Shown here: in pieces, positions 1 through 7,154 of the stretch
Layout of the letters: each line of letters starts with the position of its first letter
Position numbering within the stretch: the stretch's first letter is position 1
Assembly (NCBI GenBank): GCA_039795715.1
Contig: JBDKLD010000076.1
Location: forward strand, 1 to 9,426
DNA from: JAGOSA01 sp039795715
GTDB taxonomy: Bacteria > Patescibacteriota > Minisyncoccia > Phycocordibacterales > UBA9973
DNA length: 9,426 nt
Reading direction: 5' to 3'
Notes under the pieces: model-generated
The model's input: only the letters and a program-made list of their open reading frames with translations
What the model was told of the DNA's origin: nothing
Databases searched by the model: none
Position numbers and translations under genes: made by a program

Positions 1-1
1 A

Positions 2-958
2 TCTGCATCAAATGTCACCGACACAAGCGCGACTATTTACGGCTTTGTAAACACTAACAGTAATAGTGCAACTCAAATTTGGTTCAAGTATGGAGCGTAC
101 GGAAACCTAAACTACACTGCATACCCTAACCCAAGTGTTGTTTCAAATTCACAAAACATGAGTGCTTTCCTCTCAAACCTCCAGCCAAATACCGTGTACT
201 CATTCCAAGCTTGCGCCTCAAACCAGTACGGACAGAACTGCGGAAATGTTCTCACCTTCATCACCACCAACACAAATGCCTATGTGCCAGTGCAGCCGAT
301 ATATCCTCCATGCCAAACGGGCTGTGGACCAAGTTACCAGCCACCGTACCAGCAACCACCGATAATCATTTACACAAATAATGGCGGTGATAACTACGGC
401 GTTGGCACAAGTGCTCTCGCGACAATAAAACTTAGTGCGTCCAAGCGTGAAGTGTTCCGCGACGATTATATTACTTTCATTGTTACACTTGAAAATAACA
501 GCAACCGCAAACTCAAAAATGTCGAAATGCACTTCAATGCTCCGGCAGACATGGTGCTCACTTCGACAAGTATGGGTGAAATCTCATTTGCTTCAAACAG
601 TGTCACTGTTTCCTTCCCTAGCCTCGCATCAGGCGATTCGAAAACTGTCACCATCAATGCGCATGTCGAAAAAAATACTAAAGTTAAAAGCTTTGTCGTC
701 CACGCAGATGCGAGTTACCTCAATACCAAGACTGACCAGCGCGAAACTGTTACTGCTGAACTTATGATTGGCACTGCCAAACTCGGCCTCTTTGCCGGCG
801 CATTCGGCGCAGGCTGGACTGGCGGACTGATCTGGTTCCTCATCGCCCTTCTTATCATCTTGCTCTTGTGGCTGATCTTTACTCGTGAACGTCGCTACGA
901 AGAAGTACGCGAAATCCCTGCTCCCCCAAGTCGATGGCCAAGCAAGTCGAATATATAA
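2..958 (+). CDS. C-terminal part of a surface-anchored protein with Fn3-like and DUF11-like domains (5' end outside window)
   Basis: The reading frame is open to the left edge, so the ATG at 158 is internal and about 318 residues are visible. Residues 1-88 look like a fibronectin type III domain: a TSATIYGFVNTN strand, then LQPNTVYSFQACASNQYG and a terminal TFITT. Residues about 95-121 form a Pro/Tyr/Gln-rich linker with two Cys (CQTGC). Residues about 140-257 are a beta-sandwich of the DUF11/CARDB type (FIVTLENNSNRKLKNVEM, then LASGDSKTVTI). A hydrophobic segment at about 275-294 is followed by Arg-rich FTRERRYEEVRE, which fits a C-terminal membrane anchor with most of the protein outside the cell. 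Proteins built this way are common in CPR envelopes and may act in adhesion or surface structure; the ligand is unknown. The stop is TAA. It converges on the next gene across a hairpin terminator. The domain calls are by eye. Confidence 0.85.
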   Translation, partial: SASNVTDTSATIYGFVNTNSNSATQIWFKYGAYGNLNYTAYPNPSVVSNSQNMSAFLSNLQPNTVYSFQACASNQYGQNCGNVLTFITTNTNAYVPVQPIYPPCQTGCGPSYQPPYQQPPIIIYTNNGGDNYGVGTSALATIKLSASKREVFRDDYITFIVTLENNSNRKLKNVEMHFNAPADMVLTSTSMGEISFASNSVTVSFPSLASGDSKTVTINAHVEKNTKVKSFVVHADASYLNTKTDQRETVTAELMIGTAKLGLFAGAFGAGWTGGLIWFLIALLIILLLWLIFTRERRYEEVREIPAPPSRWPSKSNI

Positions 959-964
959 ACAAAA

Positions 965-1007
965 GCTCAACTAAAAATCCTCCGAATGGAGGATTTTTAG
1001 TTTAGCT
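965..1007. terminator. Bidirectional intrinsic terminator between convergent genes
   Basis: A perfect 15-bp inverted repeat (969-983 with 988-1002) has a GAAT loop. Its arms are AACTAAAAATCCTCC and the complement. After one mismatch the stem continues for four more pairs (AGCT at 964-967 and 1004-1007). The A/T-rich base of the stem gives a U-rich 3' arm on both strands. It sits 10 nt after the stop of the plus gene and 9 nt before the stop of the convergent minus gene, so it probably serves both. Confidence 0.85.
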
Positions 1008-1015
1008 ATCTTTGA

Positions 1016-1585
1016 TTAATAATTACCTTTCATTAAATCTGTCATGTCTTGAAATTGGATATTTGCTGGAGGGGTAAATAGCGAAATATCTGCTTGCCAA
1101 GAGGCACATGTAAGGTCTGGTGGAGTATATTGGGTGGGCGCACCAGCCTTTCTATCGTTAATCAATTTTTTATACTCGTCTCCAAGTTCCATGTCTTGTT
1201 TCATCTTGGTGCCCATGCTTGTGCCTGAAGACCAAGTGTACACATATTCACCAACTTTATTGAATATCATGTAAGTTTTCTGGCTCTCTTGTATTCCAGG
1301 ACTTGACATAACTGATTCTATCCTCATTTTTCCATTGGCAAAATAATAATCAGTACTCATTTTAGCTCCTACTTGTCCCCCAGGTAGATCCATTGCAGTA
1401 GTGCAATGATAACTTTTTCCTGATTTTATGAATTCGGGAATATTCTCCTGTGCAACTTTTTCTGAATTTGACGACTGTGTCTCCTTCTTATCATTTGGGA
1501 TATCGCTTGGTTTATTTTTAATAAAGTACCAAACCCCTCCAGCGACAATTACCACAAGTACAATCCAGCCTAATAATTTATTCAT
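1016..1585 (-). CDS. Small membrane-anchored extracytoplasmic protein, function unknown
   Basis: This is a 189-residue protein with an N-terminal signal anchor (residues 4-22, LLGWIVLVVIVAGGVWYFI) and no lipobox Cys, so it should stay tethered with its C-terminus outside. Residues about 25-50 are a polar Ser/Lys/Glu linker. The rest is a beta-rich domain of about 135 residues with two Cys (in YHCTT and LTCASW) that could form one disulfide. The pattern CTTAMDLPGG, YYFANGKMRIES, YMIFNKVGEYVYTWSSGTSMGTKM resembles LolA/DUF4412-like proteins, in which antiparallel strands report on a bound lipid or ligand. That is only a fold-level impression. The ATG at 1585 is the only sensible start because the anchor begins there. 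There is no Shine-Dalgarno site upstream (TTTTTTAGAAAAC before ATG). It lies 47 bp downstream of the next minus-strand gene and may have its own promoter in that gap. Confidence 0.8.
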   Translation of the reverse strand: MNKLLGWIVLVVIVAGGVWYFIKNKPSDIPNDKKETQSSNSEKVAQENIPEFIKSGKSYHCTTAMDLPGGQVGAKMSTDYYFANGKMRIESVMSSPGIQESQKTYMIFNKVGEYVYTWSSGTSMGTKMKQDMELGDEYKKLINDRKAGAPTQYTPPDLTCASWQADISLFTPPANIQFQDMTDLMKGNY

Positions 1586-1597
1586 GTTTTCTAAAAA

Positions 1598-1627
1598 ATA
1601 TTAATACTAATTTAAATCTCATTTCAA
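1598..1627 (-). promoter_or_regulatory. Possible sigma70-type promoter for the 1016-1585 gene
   Basis: On the minus strand TTGAAA (1622-1627) is followed after 18 bp by TAATAT (1598-1603). The -35 matches 5 of 6 consensus bases and the -10 matches 4 of 6. The predicted start of transcription is near 1591, only about 6 nt before the ATG, so the mRNA would be almost leaderless. The gap is AT-rich, so a chance match is possible. Confidence 0.4.
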
Positions 1628-1632
1628 ACAAA

Positions 1633-2655
1633 TTATTGATTTGCTATAACAATTGTCGGACCCCAAAACACACCATTTGCTGGATTGGTCCAATTTAGTG
1701 CAGTCCCGGTATTTTGATCTACGACTGAAAATCCTCCCAACCCAATTGCAAATGAATCTCCGGTACCAGTTCCGTAGTAGCCAGCATTTGTTGTATAGTG
1801 CCCATCTATTTTAATGTTATAAATTGCTGTTTGCCCAGGTGAAAGAATTTGTGCTGGGGACATAGCATTTTGGTTTACATACGCTACGGCAAAATCACCA
1901 TACATGACCCAAGGAACTTTTGCTAAAGGTAATGATTGTGCAGATCTATAAACATCAACGGTAAAACTAGGAGCAGAGCCGGTTGTAGACATTTTATCAA
2001 ATCGCAAACCAATTATTTTCGCAGTACAATTGGTCGCATTTTTTACTTTAAATGAATTGACCGTTGCGCCGGTGGCGGCAAGATTATTGAGAAAAGCTGT
2101 TACGGGTACCCAAGATGTATTTGGAGTAATATTCACAGATCCAATACAACTTGTAGTTACATTGCTTTCATCTTGGTCTGTAGGACCACTACATCCTGGA
2201 TCTGCGGGGAAATCAACTAGCCCATCACCATCGTTGTCTATGCCGTCACTGCAAATATAGCCACTAGCCTCAGATGTATCTATTGGACTTGTACAATCTA
2301 GATCTGCTGGATAATCTATAAAACCATCTTGATCATTATCAATTCCATCGCTACACTGAGCAACAGTAATTACATCAATCTCGTTTGGATCAGTAGTACT
2401 AGCACATCCTGGATCTGCAGGGAAATCCACAAAACCATCGCCGTCATCATCTATCCCATTTGAACAAATAGACGCAAGCTGATTTAATTTTACCGAAGTT
2501 GCTTGGTCTTGAACTTTAACAGTCGTGCTCGCAGTTCCAGCTACCAATCTACCGCTTTGAATGCTTGCGATATTATTTTTCACTGCCGATGAAATTATTG
2601 CAAATACCAAAATAGCTCCGATAATTATTCCTGCCAACTTTATGTTTTTTCTCAT
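1633..2655 (-). CDS. Membrane-anchored protein with three Asp-rich MopE/thrombospondin-type-3-like repeats
   Basis: This is a 340-residue protein. Residues 5-25 (IKLAGIIIGAILVFAIISSAV) form an N-terminal signal anchor. Residues 64-163 hold three repeats of the form CSxGIDxDxDGxxDxPADxxC...D..E, starting at Cys64, Cys101 and Cys135. Each has a DxDxDG-like acidic loop and two Cys about 20 residues apart. This resembles the putative metal-binding motif of MopE-type proteins and thrombospondin type 3 calcium loops, so Ca2+ or another divalent metal is a reasonable ligand; the specificity is inference. Residues about 170-340 are a beta-rich C-terminal domain with two Cys (170, 210) and a Gly/Tyr-rich stretch (YYGTGTGDSFAIGLGG), which I do not recognise. 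It is probably exported and faces outward. No Shine-Dalgarno site precedes the ATG (TTCGCAATTAA). It is followed by the small anchored protein on the same strand. Confidence 0.85.
   Translation of the reverse strand: MRKNIKLAGIIIGAILVFAIISSAVKNNIASIQSGRLVAGTASTTVKVQDQATSVKLNQLASICSNGIDDDGDGFVDFPADPGCASTTDPNEIDVITVAQCSDGIDNDQDGFIDYPADLDCTSPIDTSEASGYICSDGIDNDGDGLVDFPADPGCSGPTDQDESNVTTSCIGSVNITPNTSWVPVTAFLNNLAATGATVNSFKVKNATNCTAKIIGLRFDKMSTTGSAPSFTVDVYRSAQSLPLAKVPWVMYGDFAVAYVNQNAMSPAQILSPGQTAIYNIKIDGHYTTNAGYYGTGTGDSFAIGLGGFSVVDQNTGTALNWTNPANGVFWGPTIVIANQ
2167..2466 (-). repeat. Three tandem coding repeats (Asp-rich, Cys-bounded loops)
   Basis: Three in-frame units lie at 2380-2466, 2269-2355 and 2167-2253, separated by linkers of 8 and 5 codons. 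Each encodes 29 residues with the same Cys and Asp spacing. Units 1 and 3 share FVDFPADPGC or LVDFPADPGC. Unit 2 differs most (DYPADLDC, with Gln in place of Gly in the DxDG loop). They probably arose by internal duplication. Confidence 0.85.
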
Positions 2656-2736
2656 TTAATTGCGAAAGTAAATATTAATAATAAGCTACATTAACTCTAC
2701 CCCCCTGAGGCATTTTAGGCAGTTGTTTTTGGGGAT

Positions 2737-2750
2737 AACCTAGCTAGGTT
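2737..2750. other. 14-bp perfect palindrome just after the nrdB stop
   Basis: AACCTAGCTAGGTT is identical to its own reverse complement and begins three bases after the TAG stop of nrdB. It can only form a hairpin of about 4-5 bp and has no T run, so it is a poor terminator. A protein-binding site or chance are both possible. No convincing terminator was found between nrdB and the next minus-strand gene (2656-2753). Confidence 0.4.
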
Positions 2751-2753
2751 TTG

Positions 2754-3761
2754 CTAATCCCACTTAATCTCCCCTGTTTTGTATTCGGTAACACGCGTCT
2801 CAAAAAAGTTTTTCTCTTTGCGCAAGTCCATGATTTCACTCATCCAAGGGAAAGGATTTTCTTTGCCATAAACCTTTGCCAAACCGATACGTTCGAGGCG
2901 GCGATCGGCGATGTATTCGATGTAGTCTTTGACGGTAGCAGCATTGAGCCCAAGAATACCACGGGGTAAGCAGTCATCGGTGTAGGCTTGCTCGAGAACC
3001 ACTGCCTGTTTGATCTTCTCAGTAATGTCTTTTTTGAATGAATCAGTCCAGATTGCAGAATTTTCTTTGCGAATTTCATTGATGAGGTCGGTGCCGAAAG
3101 CCAAGTGTACGGACTCGTCGCGCAGGATGAATTGGAATTGCTCGGAAACACCCACCATGCGGTTCTGGCGCATAAATGACAGCATCATCACAAAGCCAGC
3201 ATAGAAGAAAATGCCTTCCATGATGACGTAGTAGCCAATGAGGTCGTGGACGAACTTTTGGATATTTTCTGTTGTATCAGTTTTGAAATTGACGTCAAAA
3301 ATAGACTTGGTCATGTCAACAACAAATTCATCTTTCTCTTTGATTGAAGGAATGGTCAGGTACATGGAGTACACATCGTCCGGATTGAGCGAAAGTGTAT
3401 CGCAACAATAAATAAAAGTGTCTGTGTGCACAGCTTCTTCGTAGGCTTGACGCAGTAGGTACTGGCGACACTCGGGGTTCGTTATGTGTCGGTAAATAGC
3501 AAGCACAATGTTGTTGGCAGTGAGCGACTCGGCAGTTGAGAAAAAACCCATGTTCCACATGATGAGTCGGCGCTCGTCGTCGGTCAAACCGGCAGGATTT
3601 TTCCAAGTCTCAAGGTCTTTCTGCATATTCACCTCTTCCGGAGTCCAGTTATTTGCCACACCATTTTTGTAGTGAGTGCGCGCCCACTTATACTTCATTG
3701 GCAGGATTTTGTTCGGATCAGTTGAGCTGTTGTTTAAGATTGTTTTAGGGTCCTGGGACAT
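2754..3761 (-). CDS. nrdB: Class Ic ribonucleotide reductase small subunit (R2c, Phe in place of radical Tyr)
   Basis: This 335-residue subunit makes and holds the oxidising metal cofactor that starts NDP reduction in NrdA. The predicted metal ligands are Glu78 (STAES), Glu109 and His112 (EEAVH), Glu182 (MEGIFF), Glu216 and His219 (RDESVH). Four residues after His112, where class Ia enzymes have the radical Tyr (E. coli Tyr122), there is Phe116 (HTDTF). This matches the Chlamydia trachomatis class Ic protein (Phe127), which uses a Mn(IV)/Fe(III) cofactor. Trp39, Tyr118 and the C-terminal Tyr327 match Chlamydia relay residues Trp51, Tyr129 and Tyr338, but Phe211 stands where Chlamydia has Tyr222. 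The C-terminus (NFFETRVTEY, ending EIKWD) is the NrdA-docking tail. The length is normal. It is separated from nrdA by an opposing gene and has its own candidate promoter. No Shine-Dalgarno site is present. Family numbering is aligned from memory, with a constant offset of 11 after Trp39. Confidence 0.97.
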   Translation of the reverse strand: MSQDPKTILNNSSTDPNKILPMKYKWARTHYKNGVANNWTPEEVNMQKDLETWKNPAGLTDDERRLIMWNMGFFSTAESLTANNIVLAIYRHITNPECRQYLLRQAYEEAVHTDTFIYCCDTLSLNPDDVYSMYLTIPSIKEKDEFVVDMTKSIFDVNFKTDTTENIQKFVHDLIGYYVIMEGIFFYAGFVMMLSFMRQNRMVGVSEQFQFILRDESVHLAFGTDLINEIRKENSAIWTDSFKKDITEKIKQAVVLEQAYTDDCLPRGILGLNAATVKDYIEYIADRRLERIGLAKVYGKENPFPWMSEIMDLRKEKNFFETRVTEYKTGEIKWD

Positions 3762-3803
3762 GTGATTTTACTAAAATTAGGTTATTGGTAAGTGACAAGA
3801 AAC

Positions 3804-3812
3804 AGTATACCA
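3804..3812 (-). promoter_or_regulatory. Candidate extended -10 promoter for nrdB
   Basis: On the minus strand TGG is followed directly by TATACT, an extended -10 element (TGnTATAAT type). There is no clear -35 box. Transcription would start near 3797, leaving a 5' leader of about 36 nt before the nrdB ATG at 3761. It lies back to back with the promoter of the plus-strand gene, about 30 bp away. ACCATGGT, a perfect 8-bp palindrome (3809-3816), overlaps the TG element and could be an operator, but that is speculative. Confidence 0.45.
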
Positions 3813-3841
3813 TGGTCATTTTTTATGGTTTATTAACACTA

Positions 3842-3870
3842 TTGACAAAACTAGATAGATTATATACAAT
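3842..3870 (+). promoter_or_regulatory. Near-consensus sigma70-type promoter for the 3886-4185 gene
   Basis: TTGACA (3842-3847, exact consensus) is followed after exactly 17 bp by TACAAT (3865-3870, 5 of 6 consensus bases). Transcription is predicted to start near 3877, about 9 nt before the ATG at 3886. The earlier ATG at 3869 overlaps the -10 box and so cannot be in the transcript, which decides the start of the gene. Confidence 0.75.
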
Positions 3871-3885
3871 GAAAAAAATTAAAAA

Positions 3886-4185
3886 ATGGAAACACACCGA
3901 TTTTATGTCGCTCTACCGACATTACACATTAATCCGATATACCCCCAGCATGCCAATTGGGGAAGCTACCCCTATAACTACAAGGAAGCACAAATTAAAG
4001 GAAACAATATTGAAAAAGTCACGGCTGCTGCACGCGAAAAATTTATCGACAATCGCAGTGCCCAATTTAATGAAATTAGCTTACATGTACTTCCACCAGG
4101 GAAAATGGAGTCGCTCATGAGCAATTTCCCTAAGACCATGATTCTTATTGAGAAAAAAGAAATACTTCGAGAGATTGATGTTTAA
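3886..4185 (+). CDS. 99-aa protein of unknown function wedged between nrdA and nrdB
   Basis: I do not recognise the family. The predicted protein starts METHRFYVALPTLH, has an aromatic/Asn-rich stretch at residues 16-32 (NPIYPQHANWGSYPYNY), a helix-like section at about 39-55 (NIEKVTAAAREKFIDNR) and an alternating segment at about 60-95 with VLPPGKMESLM and a terminal EKKEILREIDV. There are no Cys, membrane segments or signal peptide, so it is probably cytoplasmic and soluble. Support for a real gene is contextual: a near-consensus promoter at the right distance, a TAA stop and an intrinsic terminator right after it. An overlapping frame (to 4120) gives a basic, low-quality protein and is judged a shadow. 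The transcript would have only about a 9-nt leader and no Shine-Dalgarno site. It runs against nrdA and nrdB. A link to nucleotide metabolism is suggested only by position. Confidence 0.7.
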   Translation: METHRFYVALPTLHINPIYPQHANWGSYPYNYKEAQIKGNNIEKVTAAAREKFIDNRSAQFNEISLHVLPPGKMESLMSNFPKTMILIEKKEILREIDV

Positions 4186-4189
4186 TTCG

Positions 4190-4213
4190 ACCGTCCACTT
4201 GGGCGGTTTTTTT
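4190..4213 (+). terminator. Intrinsic terminator of the 3886-4185 gene
   Basis: The stem ACCGTCC / GGGCGGT (4190-4196 with 4201-4207, one G-T wobble) has an ACTT loop and ends in a run of seven T (4207-4213). It starts 5 nt after the stop codon. Read on the minus strand the hairpin lacks a T run, so it is unlikely to stop nrdA transcription efficiently. The nrdA transcript could therefore continue as antisense through the small gene into nrdB. Confidence 0.85.
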
Positions 4214-4230
4214 ATTTGGGCACTTATACC

Positions 4231-7002
4231 TTATGTACAACTCTCGCAAATCTCTCCTTCAAATACGAACATCTCAGGCTTTTTCTCGGACATATTTTCT
4301 GGTGATGGAACGATGAGTTCGGGTGAAGCCTCAGGAATACTGTAGTCTTTATTGATATCCATTGTAGACTTTTCAACTGACGAAGCGCCAAGTGAACGGA
4401 GGTAATAGGTTGTCTTGAGCCCCATATTCCAAGCCGCCATATAAATATTGCCGATGTCTCTACCTGACTGGGAGTTTGTGAAAATGTTGATCGACTGTGA
4501 TTGGTCAATCCACTTGCCTCTCTTGGCGGCATGCTTGATTATCCAAAGCGGATCAATTTCGAAAACTTCCTTGTACTTAGCACGAATTTTCTCAGGAATT
4601 TCATGGATGTGTTTGAGGGAGCCATCGTAGTGCTTAATCTTCTGAATAATAGAATTATTCCAAAGGCCAAGTGGGCGAAGTTCATCGATCAAGTGGTGAT
4701 TCACAATTGTAAACTCTCCTGAAAAATTGGACTTCACGTAGAGATTTTTGTAAATCGGCTCAATGGATGGCAAGCAACCAGAAATGTTTGAACGAGTCGC
4801 GGTCGGAGCAATAGCCATGGTATTAGAATTTCTCATGCCAAACTTTTTGACGTGTTCACGGACAGGCGCCCAATCCATACGAGCCTTGCGATCGATTTCG
4901 ATTGGAATGCCACGCTCAGCCTCAAGAAGATCGAGTGTGTCGACAGGGAAAAGATTTCTATCCCATTTTGAACCTTTGTAGCTTGGGTATGCACCTTTTT
5001 CTTTTGCCAACTTCGAAGAATTCATTATCGCATGGTACGAAACAAATTCCATGAGTTCATCGGAGTACTCAACTGCTTCATCAGAATCAAAACCAAGTCC
5101 GACTTTGTAGAGTACGTCTTGGAAACCGATAATATCGAGACCGACTGGGCGATGACGCATGTTGGAAACTTCGCCTTCTTTTGTTGGATAGAAATTTATA
5201 TCAATAACAGCATCGAGCATGCGCATACCAACAGCAATAGTGTGTTCCATTTTCTTCTTGTCGAGTTTGCCATCGACGATGTGCATCGGCAAATTGACTG
5301 AACCAAGATTGCAAACAGCAGTTTCTTCGGCAGAAGTATTGAGCATAATTTCTGTGCAGAGGTTTGAGCTATGGATGACGCCAACATGATCTTGTGGAGA
5401 GCGAACGTTCGATGGATCTTTGAAGGTAATCCAAGGATGGCCGGTTTCGAAAAGCATAGTGATCATCTTGCGCCACATTTGAGTGGCTGGAATGCGTTTG
5501 AATGAACGAATTTTGCCTTCGTCTGCCATTTTTTCATACTTCTCATATTGCTCTTCAAACTTTTTACCGTATATGTGGTGCAGATCAGGAACTTCCTCTG
5601 GTGAGAAAAGTGTCCAATACTCATCTTGCTCAACACGCTTCATGAAAAGATCAGGGATCCAGTGTGCAGTGTTGATGTCATGTGTTCGGCGACGCTCATC
5701 ACCAGTGTTTTTACGAAGATCGAGGAACTCTTCTATGTCAGCATGCCATGTCTCCAAATAGACGACAGTAGCGCCACGACGCTTGCCAGAGCGGTTGATA
5801 GAGGCTGTAGTAGCATCAACAATCTTGAGGAAAGGAATGACACCTTGGCTACCAGTATTGATCGATTTCACCATGGCGTTGGTTGCGCGGACATTGGTCC
5901 AGTCATTGGCAATACCACCTGACCATTTTGCGAGCTGGGCATTGTCGCCGATGCATTTGAATATGTGGTGAAGATCGTCTTCAACGGTGGTGAGGTAGCA
6001 AGACGACATTTGCGGATGGGTTGTTCCAGAGTGAAGAAGCGTTGGGGTCGAAGGAATATACAAAATTTTGGACATTGCTTCGTAAAATTCTACTGCACGA
6101 TCGGTAGGATTTTCCTCTAGTAAAGAAAGTCCCATGGCAATACGCATCCAGAAGTATTGCGGTACTTCGATAAAATGCTGTTCGTGGTCACGCAAAAAAT
6201 AGCGATCATAAAGCGTCTGTGCGCCAAGGAACGTAAAAAGTTTATCTTGTGCAAGATCGAGCGACGACGAAAGTTTCTTGAAATCAAAATTAGCCATGCG
6301 CGGATCAAGACGCTTGTCGGTAATCCCCTTTTTTATCTGATGTTCAAATTCACTTCGATACTTTTTCTCAAAATCAGTGCTCATTTCGTTGACGCCGAGC
6401 ACCTCGTAGTAATTTTCATTGATGAGGAAACGAGCAGCGACGAGAGAATACGCATGATCACGCTCGATACGAGACTTGAGTGCCATGATGACGGCTTTGT
6501 TTATCTCAGCAGTGGAAATACCATCATACAGATTGCGTTTGGTGAGAGTAACTATGTCTTCAACATCAATGTACGCCTCAAAACCACGCGAGTGGAAAGC
6601 CACAGCTTTGCGAATCTCCTCAAGATCGAGAGTTGATAGTTCGCCACTTCTTTTTTCGATGATAATTTCACCTTTGGCAATTTTTTCAAGGCGTTCTTTT
6701 TCTTTTTCAGCACGCATACGTGAGCGTTCAGCGCGATACAGGATGTAAGCACGAGAAACTTCGAAGTGACCCTTGAGAGCGATAGTTTTTTCTACAAGAT
6801 TTTGAATTTGTTCAACGTGTGGGGTGTTGTCGAGCACAGTAGACTCGAGTTCACTAGTTACGGCTGAGGTAATTTCAGAAAAAAGTTCGTCGGTTGCCTC
6901 GATTCCGCATGCACTGTATGCCGATGCGATCGCCTTTTCTATGCGAGCACGGTCATAGGGCATAACATCTCCACTACGCTTCTTAACAAATTCAATGGTC
7001 AT
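4231..7002 (-). CDS. nrdA: Class I ribonucleoside-diphosphate reductase large subunit with two ATP-cones
   Basis: This 923-residue subunit reduces ribonucleoside diphosphates to deoxynucleotides with electrons from the NrdB cofactor. Two N-terminal ATP-cones are visible: about residues 4-95 (KKRSGDVMPYDRARIEKAI) and about 113-200 (EKRSGELSTLDLEEIRKAV). Catalytic residues, by homology to E. coli, are Cys335 (SSCYL, C225), Asn547/Cys549/Glu551 (NLCTEI, N437/C439/E441), Cys564 (C462) and the Tyr pair Tyr866-Tyr867 (TTYYLRS, Y730/Y731). The C-terminal redox pair is Cys919 and Cys922 (CESCT). PTATRSNISG at 733-742 is the usual substrate-loop motif. All key residues are present and the length is normal for a two-cone enzyme. 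ATP/dATP binding to the cones probably sets overall activity. No Shine-Dalgarno site precedes the ATG (TTTTTTCTTTTAATT). The 152-bp gap upstream (7003-7154) shows no strong promoter; TAAAAT at 7048-7053 is the best -10 but lacks a good -35. Confidence 0.98.
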   Translation of the reverse strand: MTIEFVKKRSGDVMPYDRARIEKAIASAYSACGIEATDELFSEITSAVTSELESTVLDNTPHVEQIQNLVEKTIALKGHFEVSRAYILYRAERSRMRAEKEKERLEKIAKGEIIIEKRSGELSTLDLEEIRKAVAFHSRGFEAYIDVEDIVTLTKRNLYDGISTAEINKAVIMALKSRIERDHAYSLVAARFLINENYYEVLGVNEMSTDFEKKYRSEFEHQIKKGITDKRLDPRMANFDFKKLSSSLDLAQDKLFTFLGAQTLYDRYFLRDHEQHFIEVPQYFWMRIAMGLSLLEENPTDRAVEFYEAMSKILYIPSTPTLLHSGTTHPQMSSCYLTTVEDDLHHIFKCIGDNAQLAKWSGGIANDWTNVRATNAMVKSINTGSQGVIPFLKIVDATTASINRSGKRRGATVVYLETWHADIEEFLDLRKNTGDERRRTHDINTAHWIPDLFMKRVEQDEYWTLFSPEEVPDLHHIYGKKFEEQYEKYEKMADEGKIRSFKRIPATQMWRKMITMLFETGHPWITFKDPSNVRSPQDHVGVIHSSNLCTEIMLNTSAEETAVCNLGSVNLPMHIVDGKLDKKKMEHTIAVGMRMLDAVIDINFYPTKEGEVSNMRHRPVGLDIIGFQDVLYKVGLGFDSDEAVEYSDELMEFVSYHAIMNSSKLAKEKGAYPSYKGSKWDRNLFPVDTLDLLEAERGIPIEIDRKARMDWAPVREHVKKFGMRNSNTMAIAPTATRSNISGCLPSIEPIYKNLYVKSNFSGEFTIVNHHLIDELRPLGLWNNSIIQKIKHYDGSLKHIHEIPEKIRAKYKEVFEIDPLWIIKHAAKRGKWIDQSQSINIFTNSQSGRDIGNIYMAAWNMGLKTTYYLRSLGASSVEKSTMDINKDYSIPEASPELIVPSPENMSEKKPEMFVFEGEICESCT

Positions 7003-7154
7003 AATTAAAAGAAAAAACTAGCTAATAAGGTCACTCAAGACTCATCCATTTTAGCTAAATTTGGATGTATCAACTATGTGGATTTCGTTGAAATTCTATG
7101 TAAAGAAACATATGAATTGAGGTGTAAAGCTCAGCGCCGAAATCGCCTTTGAAA

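Noticed and set aside
2030..2260. 76-aa plus-strand frame antisense to the repeat protein
   Set aside because: It is a shadow of the minus-strand gene, created by the repeated Asp-rich codons; it has no start context and no family resemblance.
3785..4120. 111-aa plus-strand frame overlapping the 99-aa gene
   Set aside because: Its first ATG and the ATG at 3869 lie upstream of or inside the promoter, and the product is basic and low in protein-like character compared with the 3886-4185 frame.
7003..7154. NrdR boxes upstream of nrdA, and in the nrdB/ORF intergenic region
   Set aside because: No pair of sequences resembling the NrdR consensus (ACACTATATMTWGTGT-like) was found. ACACTATTG near 3837 is only a half match with no partner.
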